Below, in pieces: positions 8,781-17,100 of a stretch of 29,239 bases of DNA. How positions within the stretch are numbered: the first letter of the stretch is position 1; each line of letters begins with the position of its first letter. The position numbers were made by a program, and so were the translations under genes. The stretch lies in NCBI GenBank assembly GCA_041179125.1, contig JBEGTZ010000054.1:1-29239 (forward strand). The letters are read 5' to 3'. The notes below the pieces were generated by a model. The model saw only the letters and a program-made list of their open reading frames with translations, was not told where the DNA came from and did no database searches. Source of the stretch: CAMCXE01 sp041179125 (GTDB taxonomy: Bacteria > Pseudomonadota > Gammaproteobacteria > Pseudomonadales > Cellvibrionaceae).

Positions 8781-11226
8781 ACACACTGCATTGCGTGTTT
8801 TAGTAGTAGAAGACGACCAAGACACCATTCTTTTAATGCAAGCCACTTTAATTAATGCCGGTTATTGCGTCGATATAAGCTCCGATTACCAATCGGCTAT
8901 TAAAGCGCTGCAAAACAATGATTACGCCATCATTATCCTGGACATCATTCTGCCCGACGGTAACGGTTTTGATATTTGCCGCAGCATACGCAACTTAGAA
9001 CACCTGGCAGAAACACCGGTATTAATCGCCACCGGGCTAGATGATTTAACCTCCATTCAACGGGGATACGATGCCGGTGCCACGGATTTTATCACCAAAC
9101 CTATTAACTGGGGCACGCTGCCTTTTCGCATTCAATACATATTGGGCGAACGTGAAACCCGTGGCCGTTTATCCGTAAGCGAAAGCAAAACACACGCATT
9201 ATTGTTTTGTATGCCGGATACCATTATTCGCTTGTGTTTTGACGGTAAAGTTATTGATTTTCAAGCCAGCCGCAGCGATGACGCTATATCCGAAGCGCTA
9301 GAAAAAAGAAAAATTATTTCCAATCCTTATTTATTACCCGAAATATTCTCAGCATTAATGCCTGCCTTATTAGAAGTGCAGCAATCGGAATTTAGCCAAC
9401 CCATAGAATTTCAATGGTCGCCCGACACTGCGCAGGAATTATATTGGGAAGCGCGTGTTTTTAAGCGCAATGAAAAAGAAGCCATTGTTATCGTGCGCGA
9501 TATTACCGCTCGTCGCAGGCAAGATTTACAACTTCGCCTGTGGGCGAAAGTGTTTGAAAATGGCAATGAAGCAATTTTAATTACAGACAGCGCATATAAA
9601 ATAGTATCGGTAAACTTGGCATTTACCAAAATTACGGGCTTTAACGAAGACGAAGTATTACATGCAGATGCATATCAAATTGGCGCTAAAATACATACAC
9701 ATGGGTTTTTCCGCAATTTAGTTTGGCTGGTAAAAGAAAATGGCAGCTGGCAAGGCGAACTGCAAACGCACAAAAAAAATGGCGAAAAATTTACCGCCTG
9801 GTATTCAATAGCCACCATCAAAAATGCTCAGGGTGAAGCGGACAACTATATTTGCCTGTTTTCAGATATTACAGAAACCAAACGCTCGCAACAAAAAATA
9901 GAACATCTGGCACACCACGATATTCTTACCGATTTACCCAACCGCTTATTGCTCCACGACCGCCTTGAAATGGCTATTTCCACCGCCAAACGCCAAAACG
10001 AAAAAATTGGCGTTTTGTTTGTTGACCTTGATCGTTTTAAAAATATTAACGATTCATTGGGGCATGATGCAGGCGACAAAGTATTAAAACTGGCCGCCCA
10101 TCGTTTGCGCAGTTTGGTAAGAACGGTTGATACGGTAGCGCGTTTAGGTGGCGATGAATTCGTGATAGTACTGCCCAATATTCACGATGAAAATGACGTA
10201 GGTGAAATTACGCAAAAATTATGTTTGCGAATGAGCATACCCTACAAAATAGAAAACTTAGACCTGCATTTAACACCCAGCATTGGGGTTTCGTTATACC
10301 CCAGTGATGGCGCGACTCCGCAGGAATTAATTAAAAATGCGGATGCCGCCATGTACTTGGCAAAAGAACAGGGCCGTAATAATTTCCAGTTTTACAAACC
10401 CGCACTCAATGCCCGCACGCTGGACCGTTTACGTTTAGAAAGCGACCTGCGGCAATCCATATTAGAAAACCAATTCCAGCTTTATTTCCAGCCGCAGGTT
10501 GATGCACTCACTTTACGCGTTATTGGTGCCGAAGCACTTATCCGCTGGAATCATCCCCGGCGCGGGCTGGTGCCGCCCAATGATTTTATTTCTATTGCTG
10601 AGGAAACAGGTTTAATTATTTCGCTGGGGGAATGGGTTATCGCGGAAGCTGCGCGCAGCATTTTGGAATGGCGCCAATTGTGCGACCAGCACTTAGTTAT
10701 TAGCGTTAATATATCAACCATACAATTTCGCCAGGCTAATTTCGCTGAACGGGTACGTAGCCTGCTCGGTGCAATGGGGGTTGCGCCGCATTATTTTGAG
10801 CTGGAAATTACGGAATCCACATTAATGCACGATATGCCATCATCTATTGCGCAACTTAAAACCCTGCGCGAGGCTGGGTTTCGTATTGCCATTGACGATT
10901 TTGGTACTGGATTTTCATCGTTAAATTATTTGCGCCACTTGCCTATTGATATATTAAAAATAGACCAATCATTTGTGCGCGATATGATGGGGGACGATGC
11001 CTCCAAAGCCATCGTAAAAACCATTATTAACCTAGCGGAATCCTTAGGTAAAACCACCGTCGCAGAAGGGGTAGAAACCGAGCAACAATTACATTTATTA
11101 ACACAAATGGGGTGCAATCTTATCCAGGGGTACCATATTGAAAAACCGCTCCCCCCTTCGGAGTTTAAATCACGCCTGGAACATTGGAAAAAATCTAACT
11201 GGTGCCATAGGCCGATAAACGTTTAA
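8773..11226 (+). CDS. Response regulator with PAS, GGDEF and EAL domains (c-di-GMP turnover)
   Basis: An 817-residue soluble protein. The receiver (about 1-125) has the acidic pair in 'VVEDDQD' and phospho-acceptor Asp57 in 'ILDIILPDG'. A PAS-like, degenerate segment (about 150-260) and a clear PAS domain (about 265-385, 'ILITDSAYKIVSVN') follow. The GGDEF domain has an intact active site (459-463, 'RLGGDEF') and an intact inhibitory I-site RxxD (Arg450-Asp453, five residues before it). The EAL domain has Glu587 in 'GAEALIRWNHP', plus 'DDFGTGFSSL' and 'VAEGVET', so the phosphodiesterase residues also look complete. Both activities are thus possible and the net output cannot be read from sequence. 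The ATG lies inside the end of the kinase gene (8-nt overlap), so this is the most likely phosphate acceptor of that kinase. No DNA-binding domain is present. Confidence 0.92.
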   Translation: MLEHTALRVLVVEDDQDTILLMQATLINAGYCVDISSDYQSAIKALQNNDYAIIILDIILPDGNGFDICRSIRNLEHLAETPVLIATGLDDLTSIQRGYDAGATDFITKPINWGTLPFRIQYILGERETRGRLSVSESKTHALLFCMPDTIIRLCFDGKVIDFQASRSDDAISEALEKRKIISNPYLLPEIFSALMPALLEVQQSEFSQPIEFQWSPDTAQELYWEARVFKRNEKEAIVIVRDITARRRQDLQLRLWAKVFENGNEAILITDSAYKIVSVNLAFTKITGFNEDEVLHADAYQIGAKIHTHGFFRNLVWLVKENGSWQGELQTHKKNGEKFTAWYSIATIKNAQGEADNYICLFSDITETKRSQQKIEHLAHHDILTDLPNRLLLHDRLEMAISTAKRQNEKIGVLFVDLDRFKNINDSLGHDAGDKVLKLAAHRLRSLVRTVDTVARLGGDEFVIVLPNIHDENDVGEITQKLCLRMSIPYKIENLDLHLTPSIGVSLYPSDGATPQELIKNADAAMYLAKEQGRNNFQFYKPALNARTLDRLRLESDLRQSILENQFQLYFQPQVDALTLRVIGAEALIRWNHPRRGLVPPNDFISIAEETGLIISLGEWVIAEAARSILEWRQLCDQHLVISVNISTIQFRQANFAERVRSLLGAMGVAPHYFELEITESTLMHDMPSSIAQLKTLREAGFRIAIDDFGTGFSSLNYLRHLPIDILKIDQSFVRDMMGDDASKAIVKTIINLAESLGKTTVAEGVETEQQLHLLTQMGCNLIQGYHIEKPLPPSEFKSRLEHWKKSNWCHRPINV

Positions 11227-11235
11227 GCATAAAAT

Positions 11236-11694
11236 TCATTCCAACGGCAAGCAGTTATCATTCACCGGCGATTTAAGCACAAAAGATGAATGCACTCCTG
11301 TAATGCCCTCAATAGGTGTTAGTTTATTTAATAAAAAATGTTGGTAGGCATCCATGTCTTTTACGATGACTTTAAGGAAATAATCCGCCTGCTGGCCGGT
11401 AATTAAATGGCATTCCAACACCTCGGGCAAGCGGGTTATTTTCTTTTCAAACCCGGAAAACCGCTCCGGCGTGTGTTTGTCGAGGCTGATTTGAATAAAT
11501 GCCATCAGGCTTAACCCGAGCTTACGGGCATTTAATTTTGCACCATAACCATCAATAAACCCCGCCTCCTCAAGTGCCCGCAAACGGCGCAAACAGGGTG
11601 ACGGCGACAACCCGATCGCATCGGCCAACTCCTGATTGCTGATACGGCCCTGCTGCTGTAAGGTATTTAATATAGCTTTATCAAATTTATCCAC
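11236..11694 (-). CDS. Lrp/AsnC-family transcriptional regulator
   Basis: A 152-residue DNA-binding protein of the feast/famine family. An N-terminal winged helix-turn-helix (about 5-60; 'ISNQELADAIGLSPSPCLRRLRALEE' gives the helices, described here only in part as 'NQELADAIGLSPSPCLRRL') is joined to a C-terminal RAM ligand-binding domain (about 65-145, with 'LPEVLECHLITGQQADYFL'). Length is typical of Lrp. The start is GTG; no strong Shine-Dalgarno is visible. It is divergent from leuA with 135 bp between them, which suggests control of leuA and of its own gene. Whether it senses leucine or another amino acid cannot be told. It converges on the GGDEF-EAL gene with only 9 nt between the stops. 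Confidence 0.93.
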   Translation of the reverse strand: MDKFDKAILNTLQQQGRISNQELADAIGLSPSPCLRRLRALEEAGFIDGYGAKLNARKLGLSLMAFIQISLDKHTPERFSGFEKKITRLPEVLECHLITGQQADYFLKVIVKDMDAYQHFLLNKLTPIEGITGVHSSFVLKSPVNDNCLPLE

Positions 11695-11735
11695 GGCAGA
11701 TTATTGCTCATTTAACAGTTATTAAACATATTTAT

Positions 11736-11767
11736 GCTTAAGTTAAGCCATATCATGGAAATTAAGC
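11736..11767. promoter_or_regulatory. Candidate operator between the Lrp-type regulator and leuA
   Basis: GCTTAA-G-TTAAGC (11736-11748) is a perfect inverted repeat around a single base. A third half-site, TTAAGC, follows at 11762-11767, 19 bp from the second. Position in the divergent region of an autoregulated-type gene pair makes a regulator binding site plausible. A TATACT hexamer at 11792-11797 could be the leuA -10 box, which would put these sites upstream of or at -35. Confidence 0.4.
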
Positions 11768-11829
11768 AAGTAAAATGCGCTGCCAAACTACTATACTAAT
11801 CCCAATACAGAATATTTGGAGCGTGCATC

Positions 11830-13509
11830 ATGTTAAAACAGCCCATACAAAAATATACAACGTTTAAAGGTGTACCCTTGCCCGACCGCCAATGGCCCAG
11901 CCGCAGCATAACCCAGCCACCCATTTGGATGAGCACCGATTTGCGCGACGGCAACCAAGCCTTGATGGATCCGATGAATTGCGCCACTAAATTGCGTTTT
12001 TTTAAACAATTAATCGCTATGGGGTTTAAAGAAATTGAAATCGGGTTTCCGTCCGCATCACAAACCGATTGGGATTTTGCACGCCTTTTAATTGAAGAAG
12101 ACATTATTCCCGAAGACGTAACTATTGAGGTATTAACTCAAGCGCGGCTTGATTTAATCGAAAAAACCATAGCCTCTGTGGCGGGCGCCAAACGGGTTAT
12201 TGTGCATTTATATAATCCATTGGCGCCTGCATTTCGCAGCATTGTTTACAATACGGACAAGGCCGGTGCAAAAAATATTGCCGAACAAGGCACCCGCTGG
12301 GTAAAAGAAATTACCGCTCGCCACCCAGAAACGCACTGGATTTATCAATATTCTCCTGAAGTGTTTTCAAGTACTGAAATCGAATTTTCCAAAGAAGTAT
12401 GCGATGCAGTAAGTGCTATTTGGCAGCCCACACTCACCCACAAAATGATTTTTAATTTGCCCGCCACGGTGGAAATGTGTACACCCAATACCTACGCAGA
12501 TCAAATTGAATGGATGCACCGGCATTTAAATTTTCGCGACAGCATCGTATTAAGTGTTCACCCGCACAATGATCGCGGCACCGCTGTGGCTGCTGCGGAA
12601 TTAGCACTTATGGCCGGTGCCGACCGGGTAGAAGGATGTTTATTTGGCAATGGTGAGCGCACAGGCAATGTGGATTTAGTAACCCTGGCCATGAATATGT
12701 ATTCCCAAGGTATTCACCCCGGTTTGGATTTTTCCGCTATGGACCAGGTGCGGCAATTGGTTGAGGAATGCACACAATTGCCCGTGCATCCGCGCCATCC
12801 TTATGCAGGGGAATTAGTATTTACCGCATTTTCAGGTTCGCACCAAGATGCAATTAAAAAAGGTTTTGCCGAGCAAAAACCGGATGCGTTATGGCAAGTG
12901 CCTTATTTACCCATCGACCCACAGGATATCGGCAAAAATTACGATGCCGTAGTACGGGTCAACAGTCAATCAGGCAAAGGTGGTGTGAGTTTTGTATTGC
13001 AACAGGAAACCGGCTTTAATTTGCCGCGCCGTATGCAAATTGAATTTAGTGCCTTGGTGCAGCGTTTAAGTGATAGCACTGGGCGGGAAATAAAAAGTGC
13101 CGAAATTGCCGCATTGTTTGAGCAAGAATATTTTGCGCAAACCAAACCATTCGTTTATCACTACAATGAAATAAAACCGGTTAATGCCAGCGACGATCCT
13201 GTACGGATGGATATTCACGGTGCTTTTAGACAAGAGGCAGTAATTTACACGGGCACAGGTAACGGGCCTATTGATGCCGCAGTCAATGCATTAAGCCAAT
13301 TTACAGGGCAGCCTATTCAGGTGGTAGATTATCACGAACACGCATTAACATCCGGCTCGCAGAGCCAAGCGGTGTGTTATTTAGAAGTTAAAGTGGGGGC
13401 TGATAAAGCATTTTTTGGTGTGGGCATGGATAAAAATATTATTGCAGCCGCAGTTAAAGCTTTATTTAATGGTGTTAATCGCAAACAAAAATATAGCCAG
13501 GCGTGTTAA
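11830..13509 (+). CDS. leuA: 2-isopropylmalate synthase
   Basis: A 559-residue enzyme for the first committed step of leucine synthesis: condensation of acetyl-CoA with 2-oxoisovalerate in the cytoplasm. The TIM-barrel catalytic domain (about 30-310) has 'STDLRDGNQAL' near the N terminus, the metal-binding 'HPHNDRGTAVAAAELAL' and 'GCLFGNGERTGNVDL'. The C-terminal allosteric LeuA-dimer domain (about 430-550) includes 'IDAAVNALSQFTGQPIQVVDY'. The length and the N-terminal 'PLPDRQWPSRSI' match the longer form found in Pseudomonas rather than the ~523-residue E. coli form. ATG is preceded by GGAG 8 nt upstream. It is not next to leuBCD here. It ends at a hairpin terminator. No leader peptide or attenuator is visible in the short upstream region. 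Confidence 0.97.
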   Translation: MLKQPIQKYTTFKGVPLPDRQWPSRSITQPPIWMSTDLRDGNQALMDPMNCATKLRFFKQLIAMGFKEIEIGFPSASQTDWDFARLLIEEDIIPEDVTIEVLTQARLDLIEKTIASVAGAKRVIVHLYNPLAPAFRSIVYNTDKAGAKNIAEQGTRWVKEITARHPETHWIYQYSPEVFSSTEIEFSKEVCDAVSAIWQPTLTHKMIFNLPATVEMCTPNTYADQIEWMHRHLNFRDSIVLSVHPHNDRGTAVAAAELALMAGADRVEGCLFGNGERTGNVDLVTLAMNMYSQGIHPGLDFSAMDQVRQLVEECTQLPVHPRHPYAGELVFTAFSGSHQDAIKKGFAEQKPDALWQVPYLPIDPQDIGKNYDAVVRVNSQSGKGGVSFVLQQETGFNLPRRMQIEFSALVQRLSDSTGREIKSAEIAALFEQEYFAQTKPFVYHYNEIKPVNASDDPVRMDIHGAFRQEAVIYTGTGNGPIDAAVNALSQFTGQPIQVVDYHEHALTSGSQSQAVCYLEVKVGADKAFFGVGMDKNIIAAAVKALFNGVNRKQKYSQAC

Positions 13510-13514
13510 AAATT

Positions 13515-13545
13515 AAAATGCCTTAATTCCTTTTAAGGCATTTTT
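13515..13545. terminator. Bidirectional intrinsic terminator between leuA and the GH9 gene
   Basis: AAAATGCCTTAA (13515-13526), a short loop, then TTAAGGCATTTTT (13533-13545). The stem is flanked by A-run on the left and T-run on the right, so it can end both convergent transcripts. It lies 5 nt after the leuA stop and 19 nt from the GH9 stop. Confidence 0.88.
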
Positions 13546-13564
13546 CGGTTCCAACTAATAATAC

Positions 13565-16500
13565 TTAAGGCGTGTTACCAAAAGAGATATATCCACTACA
13601 GTGCAACCATTCTGACATGCCGCCACCGCCACAACGGTTATTGCCCCAGGCGCCGGTATTTTCAGTTTGTTGCTCTGCTTGGCGGGTTTGTCCATTCACC
13701 ACAAGATAATCTACCTGCACATCGCGGCCACTGGCATCGTTGGTGTAATTCACACGAATTAAACCGCTGTTAGTCGTTGTAGCGGAATAGTTCGCCATGC
13801 TGGTGGTAAGCGTCCAGGTTTTAACGCTCACGCCGCCCACCAATAAGGATACTGATTCAGTCCCCGCTACTCCGCGCATACGCACCTGAATAGTTTTTGA
13901 TGCAGCGCTACCAGAACTTGATGAACTTGATGAACTTGATGAACTTGATGATGAACTTGAACTGCTTGAGGAGCTAGAAGAACTACTTGAGGAAGAAATA
14001 CCCGAAGTACTTGAAGAAGAGCTAGACGAGCTGCTTGAAGAACTTGAAGAAGAACTGCTAGAGGAAATACCCGAAGAACTACTTGAAGAAGAGCTACTGC
14101 TTGAAGAAGAACTACTTGAAGAAGAACTACTGCTAGAACCCGCAGCACAACCCACAACACCGTTACACGGATCAACAGTACCTTCAACCAAATAAATATT
14201 GTCGATATAAATATCTTCAACATTATTGCCCACGTTCATTACCAAACGCGCATTGGTTAATGAGGTTGTCATAGTGAAGGGGTAGGTAAAACGCTTCATA
14301 GAAGTCGTTAAAGCTTGCCCAGAGCCAATTTTAGAAAAATCTTCGTAGGGCGAAGCGGCACGTTCAATTTTAATTTCTGCATTACGGTTCGCTGTAGCGC
14401 GTGCATCAAAAGCTAAAACATAACTTTTACCGCTGGTAAGCGTGATATTTTCTTGCTTCGGTTGAATATGCCAAGTGGTTGTGCCGCCATTGGAAATATT
14501 CACAAAATATTGCCCGCTGACCACAGAACAAGTAGCCGTGCCGGTATTAACCGAGCAGGTCCAGCCCGTTGTTCCGTTAGAAAAATTGCCATTATTAATT
14601 AAATTAGTCACCGTTGTTTGCGCCGCTTGTGTGGTGGCATTGGCAGTAATTGCCGAAGAAACACCTTGTGCATTAAACGCTTCCACCCAAAAATAATAAG
14701 CCGTGCTGGCATTAAGGCCGGTGGCCGCGTAGGTGGTTGTGTTAGCGGCCAATGTGGCTAATGATGTACTGGGTTTTGTGGTGGTGGTGTTGCGGTAAAT
14801 AGTAAAACCTTGCTCGGCATCATTATTGTTGCCCGCATTATCCGTCCAACTTAATTGAATGCTCGACTCACTGCCCGCCTGTGTCGTTAAACTTGATGGT
14901 GCAGCAGGTGGGTTATTGGCTGGCGCAACCGTACCGAGTGGATCCAAAGCTAAAATAGCGGGTGCCACTTCAGTAGAAAAATATGCCACCGCCACTAATG
15001 CCGCATTGGCATCAATGGAAACTTCCCGCGATGACCAACCGGTTCCCGTGGGCGCAAACATTTTTAAACCGGGTTTGGAATTAAATGCAGGCATATCCGG
15101 GTCGTCCGCATTGGTCCAATTATTCGGACCCAGCACTAATTTTCCAGGCCAAGTGTTGCCACCATCCGCCGCATCATGGGTGCGCTCAACAGCATTTTCA
15201 AAAATACTGCTATAACCGTTTGCGGTGTACATGGTGAGGTTCATGGCGTTAATGCCGGAAATATGATCCAACACTTGAATAGCGCTGCGTGCGTAGCTTG
15301 CCGCTGATGGATTTAGGCTTTTGCTTTTTTGAATTTCAGCTGCGGCCATTAAAATACGTGCATCATTTAATGCATTACGGTGAGAACCCCAACGCACATT
15401 ATTATCGGCAGAATCTTGGTCGCCATTATTCCACTGGGTGGAATTAGGGTTCCAGGTTACGCCGGGGTAGCCTAATGCTTGGTTGCTACGAATATCATCC
15501 GCTTTGAGCAAAATATTATTTTTTAACGTATTTAAATTTAATGTATGTGCAGAGGCATGGGTTAATAAAGATAAATTCGCCTCCATCACTACAGCGCCCC
15601 ACCAAAATGAAGAAGCTTCATTAAAGCGTGGGCTGTTGGTAATTAATGTAGCCAATGAAGATGCATCTGCGGTAATGCCTAATTTTATGGCCGCCAAATA
15701 ATTTTCCACTAAGGCTGCATATTCATCATCCTGAGTATTGTCGTTATCTGTAACACAATTATCCCGTGTGGATTTTGGGTTGCGGTAAATACTGGACACA
15801 TCGTTATCCGGGTACATACCACCTTCGCCACCAAAAGTGTCAATTTGATTGCAATCTAAGGCTTCGGTGCGGGCATTATTTAACGCTGTTTTTGCTTTTT
15901 GATACGCGCTGTTGGCGGTTGTGCTCGTGCCGTAGGTTAAATGCAAGCGCGCCATTGCGGCCAAACTGCGCGCAGTAGAAAAGGTAGCTTTGGTTTCCGG
16001 TTCAGAAATACACGTACCGCTGGAATGGGGTGAGCAGGCTGCCCAGGAGGAATTCACATTGGTGTGGAATTTAGGGATAGCGAGTTTGCGGTTGTGGGAT
16101 AAAACAAAATTAAATTGTTCGGTTAAAACATTTAATTGTTGATAAACCGTGCGCGCACCGCTTAAACGAGTGCTGTAGTAAGTATTGATGGCTGGGTAGG
16201 TTTCCAGTATATTAATTAATGCCCAGCTGGCCTCGGCAGTGTTGACCGGGTAAGCACCGTTATCACCCGCGTCTTTTACATAGGCGAAACTGAGTGATAA
16301 CCCAGTTTGCCAATTGTTTTTTGCTTGGGTAAATGTGGCGCTGGCTTCATGATCTTTAAAATAATCAAAAAATTCGTATTTCATAGCGCCGTAGGGATCG
16401 TTTGAAATATCAAACGCAGGCGATTGATCCGCCCCTACCACTAAACGCACATTGGTGCCGGTTTGTATACAGGCAGAAAAATCAATTTTATAAAAACTGT

Positions 16501-16759
16501 CGCCAGAGCTTTTATCATTATTCACATAACTGCTAGCGCTGCCGGAACACGTAGTGCCGCTAATAGACCAATTAATTGGCCCGCTGTTGCTGGCAACATA
16601 TAACGCAAGTTTATTCGCCTGGGGCAAATACCCTGCATAGTTAACGCGAAATTTACTGTTGACTTGAGTGCCGTTATCCAGTGCATAAACACTAGAACAC
16701 GGCGCTGCCAATGCAACTCCTAAGGCTAAAGCCATAATGACCACTGATGATTTAGACAC
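13565..16759 (-). CDS. Secreted multimodular GH9 glycoside hydrolase (FN3, CBM4/9-like, polyserine, CBM60-like)
   Basis: A 1064-residue exported enzyme, probably an endo-beta-glucanase. The signal peptide is likely cut after 'VYA' (24-26). An N-terminal Ig-like domain (about 30-120) precedes the GH9 catalytic domain (about 130-605), with the catalytic Asp pair in 'KDAGDNGAYPVN' (DAGD 163-166) and the acid Glu579 in 'SREVSIDANAALV'. Then come FN3 (about 617-713), a CBM4/9-like jelly roll (about 720-860), a 75-codon serine-rich linker (13913-14137) and a C-terminal module with 'SGRDVQVDYLVVNG' and 'WLHCSG' typical of CBM60 (xylan/glucan binding, calcium dependent). The frame opens upstream at a TTG, but GTG at 16759 sits 5 nt behind GGAGG (16765-16769), so I place the start there. 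The canonical GH9 H-x-R motif is not visible. Substrate is predicted from family only. Confidence 0.88.
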   Translation of the reverse strand: MSKSSVVIMALALGVALAAPCSSVYALDNGTQVNSKFRVNYAGYLPQANKLALYVASNSGPINWSISGTTCSGSASSYVNNDKSSGDSFYKIDFSACIQTGTNVRLVVGADQSPAFDISNDPYGAMKYEFFDYFKDHEASATFTQAKNNWQTGLSLSFAYVKDAGDNGAYPVNTAEASWALINILETYPAINTYYSTRLSGARTVYQQLNVLTEQFNFVLSHNRKLAIPKFHTNVNSSWAACSPHSSGTCISEPETKATFSTARSLAAMARLHLTYGTSTTANSAYQKAKTALNNARTEALDCNQIDTFGGEGGMYPDNDVSSIYRNPKSTRDNCVTDNDNTQDDEYAALVENYLAAIKLGITADASSLATLITNSPRFNEASSFWWGAVVMEANLSLLTHASAHTLNLNTLKNNILLKADDIRSNQALGYPGVTWNPNSTQWNNGDQDSADNNVRWGSHRNALNDARILMAAAEIQKSKSLNPSAASYARSAIQVLDHISGINAMNLTMYTANGYSSIFENAVERTHDAADGGNTWPGKLVLGPNNWTNADDPDMPAFNSKPGLKMFAPTGTGWSSREVSIDANAALVAVAYFSTEVAPAILALDPLGTVAPANNPPAAPSSLTTQAGSESSIQLSWTDNAGNNNDAEQGFTIYRNTTTTKPSTSLATLAANTTTYAATGLNASTAYYFWVEAFNAQGVSSAITANATTQAAQTTVTNLINNGNFSNGTTGWTCSVNTGTATCSVVSGQYFVNISNGGTTTWHIQPKQENITLTSGKSYVLAFDARATANRNAEIKIERAASPYEDFSKIGSGQALTTSMKRFTYPFTMTTSLTNARLVMNVGNNVEDIYIDNIYLVEGTVDPCNGVVGCAAGSSSSSSSSSSSSSSSSSSSSSSGISSSSSSSSSSSSSSSSSSSTSGISSSSSSSSSSSSSSSSSSSSSSSSSSSSGSAASKTIQVRMRGVAGTESVSLLVGGVSVKTWTLTTSMANYSATTTNSGLIRVNYTNDASGRDVQVDYLVVNGQTRQAEQQTENTGAWGNNRCGGGGMSEWLHCSGYISFGNTP
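13913..14137 (-). repeat. Serine-codon repeat tract (linker of the GH9 enzyme)
   Basis: Seventy-five codons, nearly all serine, in three blocks broken by two 'SGIS' interruptions. The DNA is itself repetitive: on the plus strand four tandem copies of GAACTTGAT occupy 13914-13949, followed by irregular GAACTT/GAGCTA/GAAGAA units. Such linkers tether binding modules to catalytic domains in Cellvibrio and Saccharophagus enzymes. Confidence 0.9.
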
Positions 16760-17100
16760 GTACACCTCCAATTTAAATTACACCTAAAAAACTTTTAAAC
16801 AATACGGCGGCCTAGGCCGCCGTATTGTCTTTACCTCGTATACCCACTCAACCCAGCACAAGCTGTGCCGTTTACGCCGGTTAGATCACTAGATCCTAGC
16901 ACAAATGGCCGCACCGTGGCGCGTAAATCGTCATTGAAACGTGACACATGTCATTGTGAGCCAGGAAAATAGGCTCCGTCTGGCGGGCTAGCGGGTTGCC
17001 TAGTATGTTGTCGCACATGGGTTACGGTGCTGTTACATCCTGAGCACGCGGTATCTGGGGATTAAAAACGGGGTATCGCGCTCCGCCTGATGTTTTAGGT
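16760..17100. promoter_or_regulatory. Gene-free region upstream of the GH9 gene
   Basis: A 341-bp stretch between the hemW stop and the GH9 start, both read on the minus strand. It holds the GH9 ribosome-binding site (16764-16769), a perfect 30-bp palindrome (16799-16828) and five CTAG tetramers between 16812 and 17003. The GH9 promoter must lie here, but I cannot assign -35/-10 boxes with confidence. No coding frame or RNA gene is recognisable in it. Confidence 0.5.
16799..16828. repeat. Perfect 30-bp palindrome in the GH9 leader region
   Basis: The 30 bases are fully self-complementary with no spacer; the centre is GGCGGCCTAGGCCGCC flanked by ATAC/GTAT arms. It starts about 40 bp upstream of the GH9 start codon. 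On the minus strand it is followed by GTTTAAAAGTTTTTT, so it could act as a terminator for read-through from hemW. A dimeric repressor operator for the GH9 gene is the alternative. Confidence 0.75.

Noticed and set aside
13867..14223. Minus-strand frame rich in Leu-Val-Gln repeats
   Set aside because: Out-of-frame reading of the GH9 serine linker; low complexity only.
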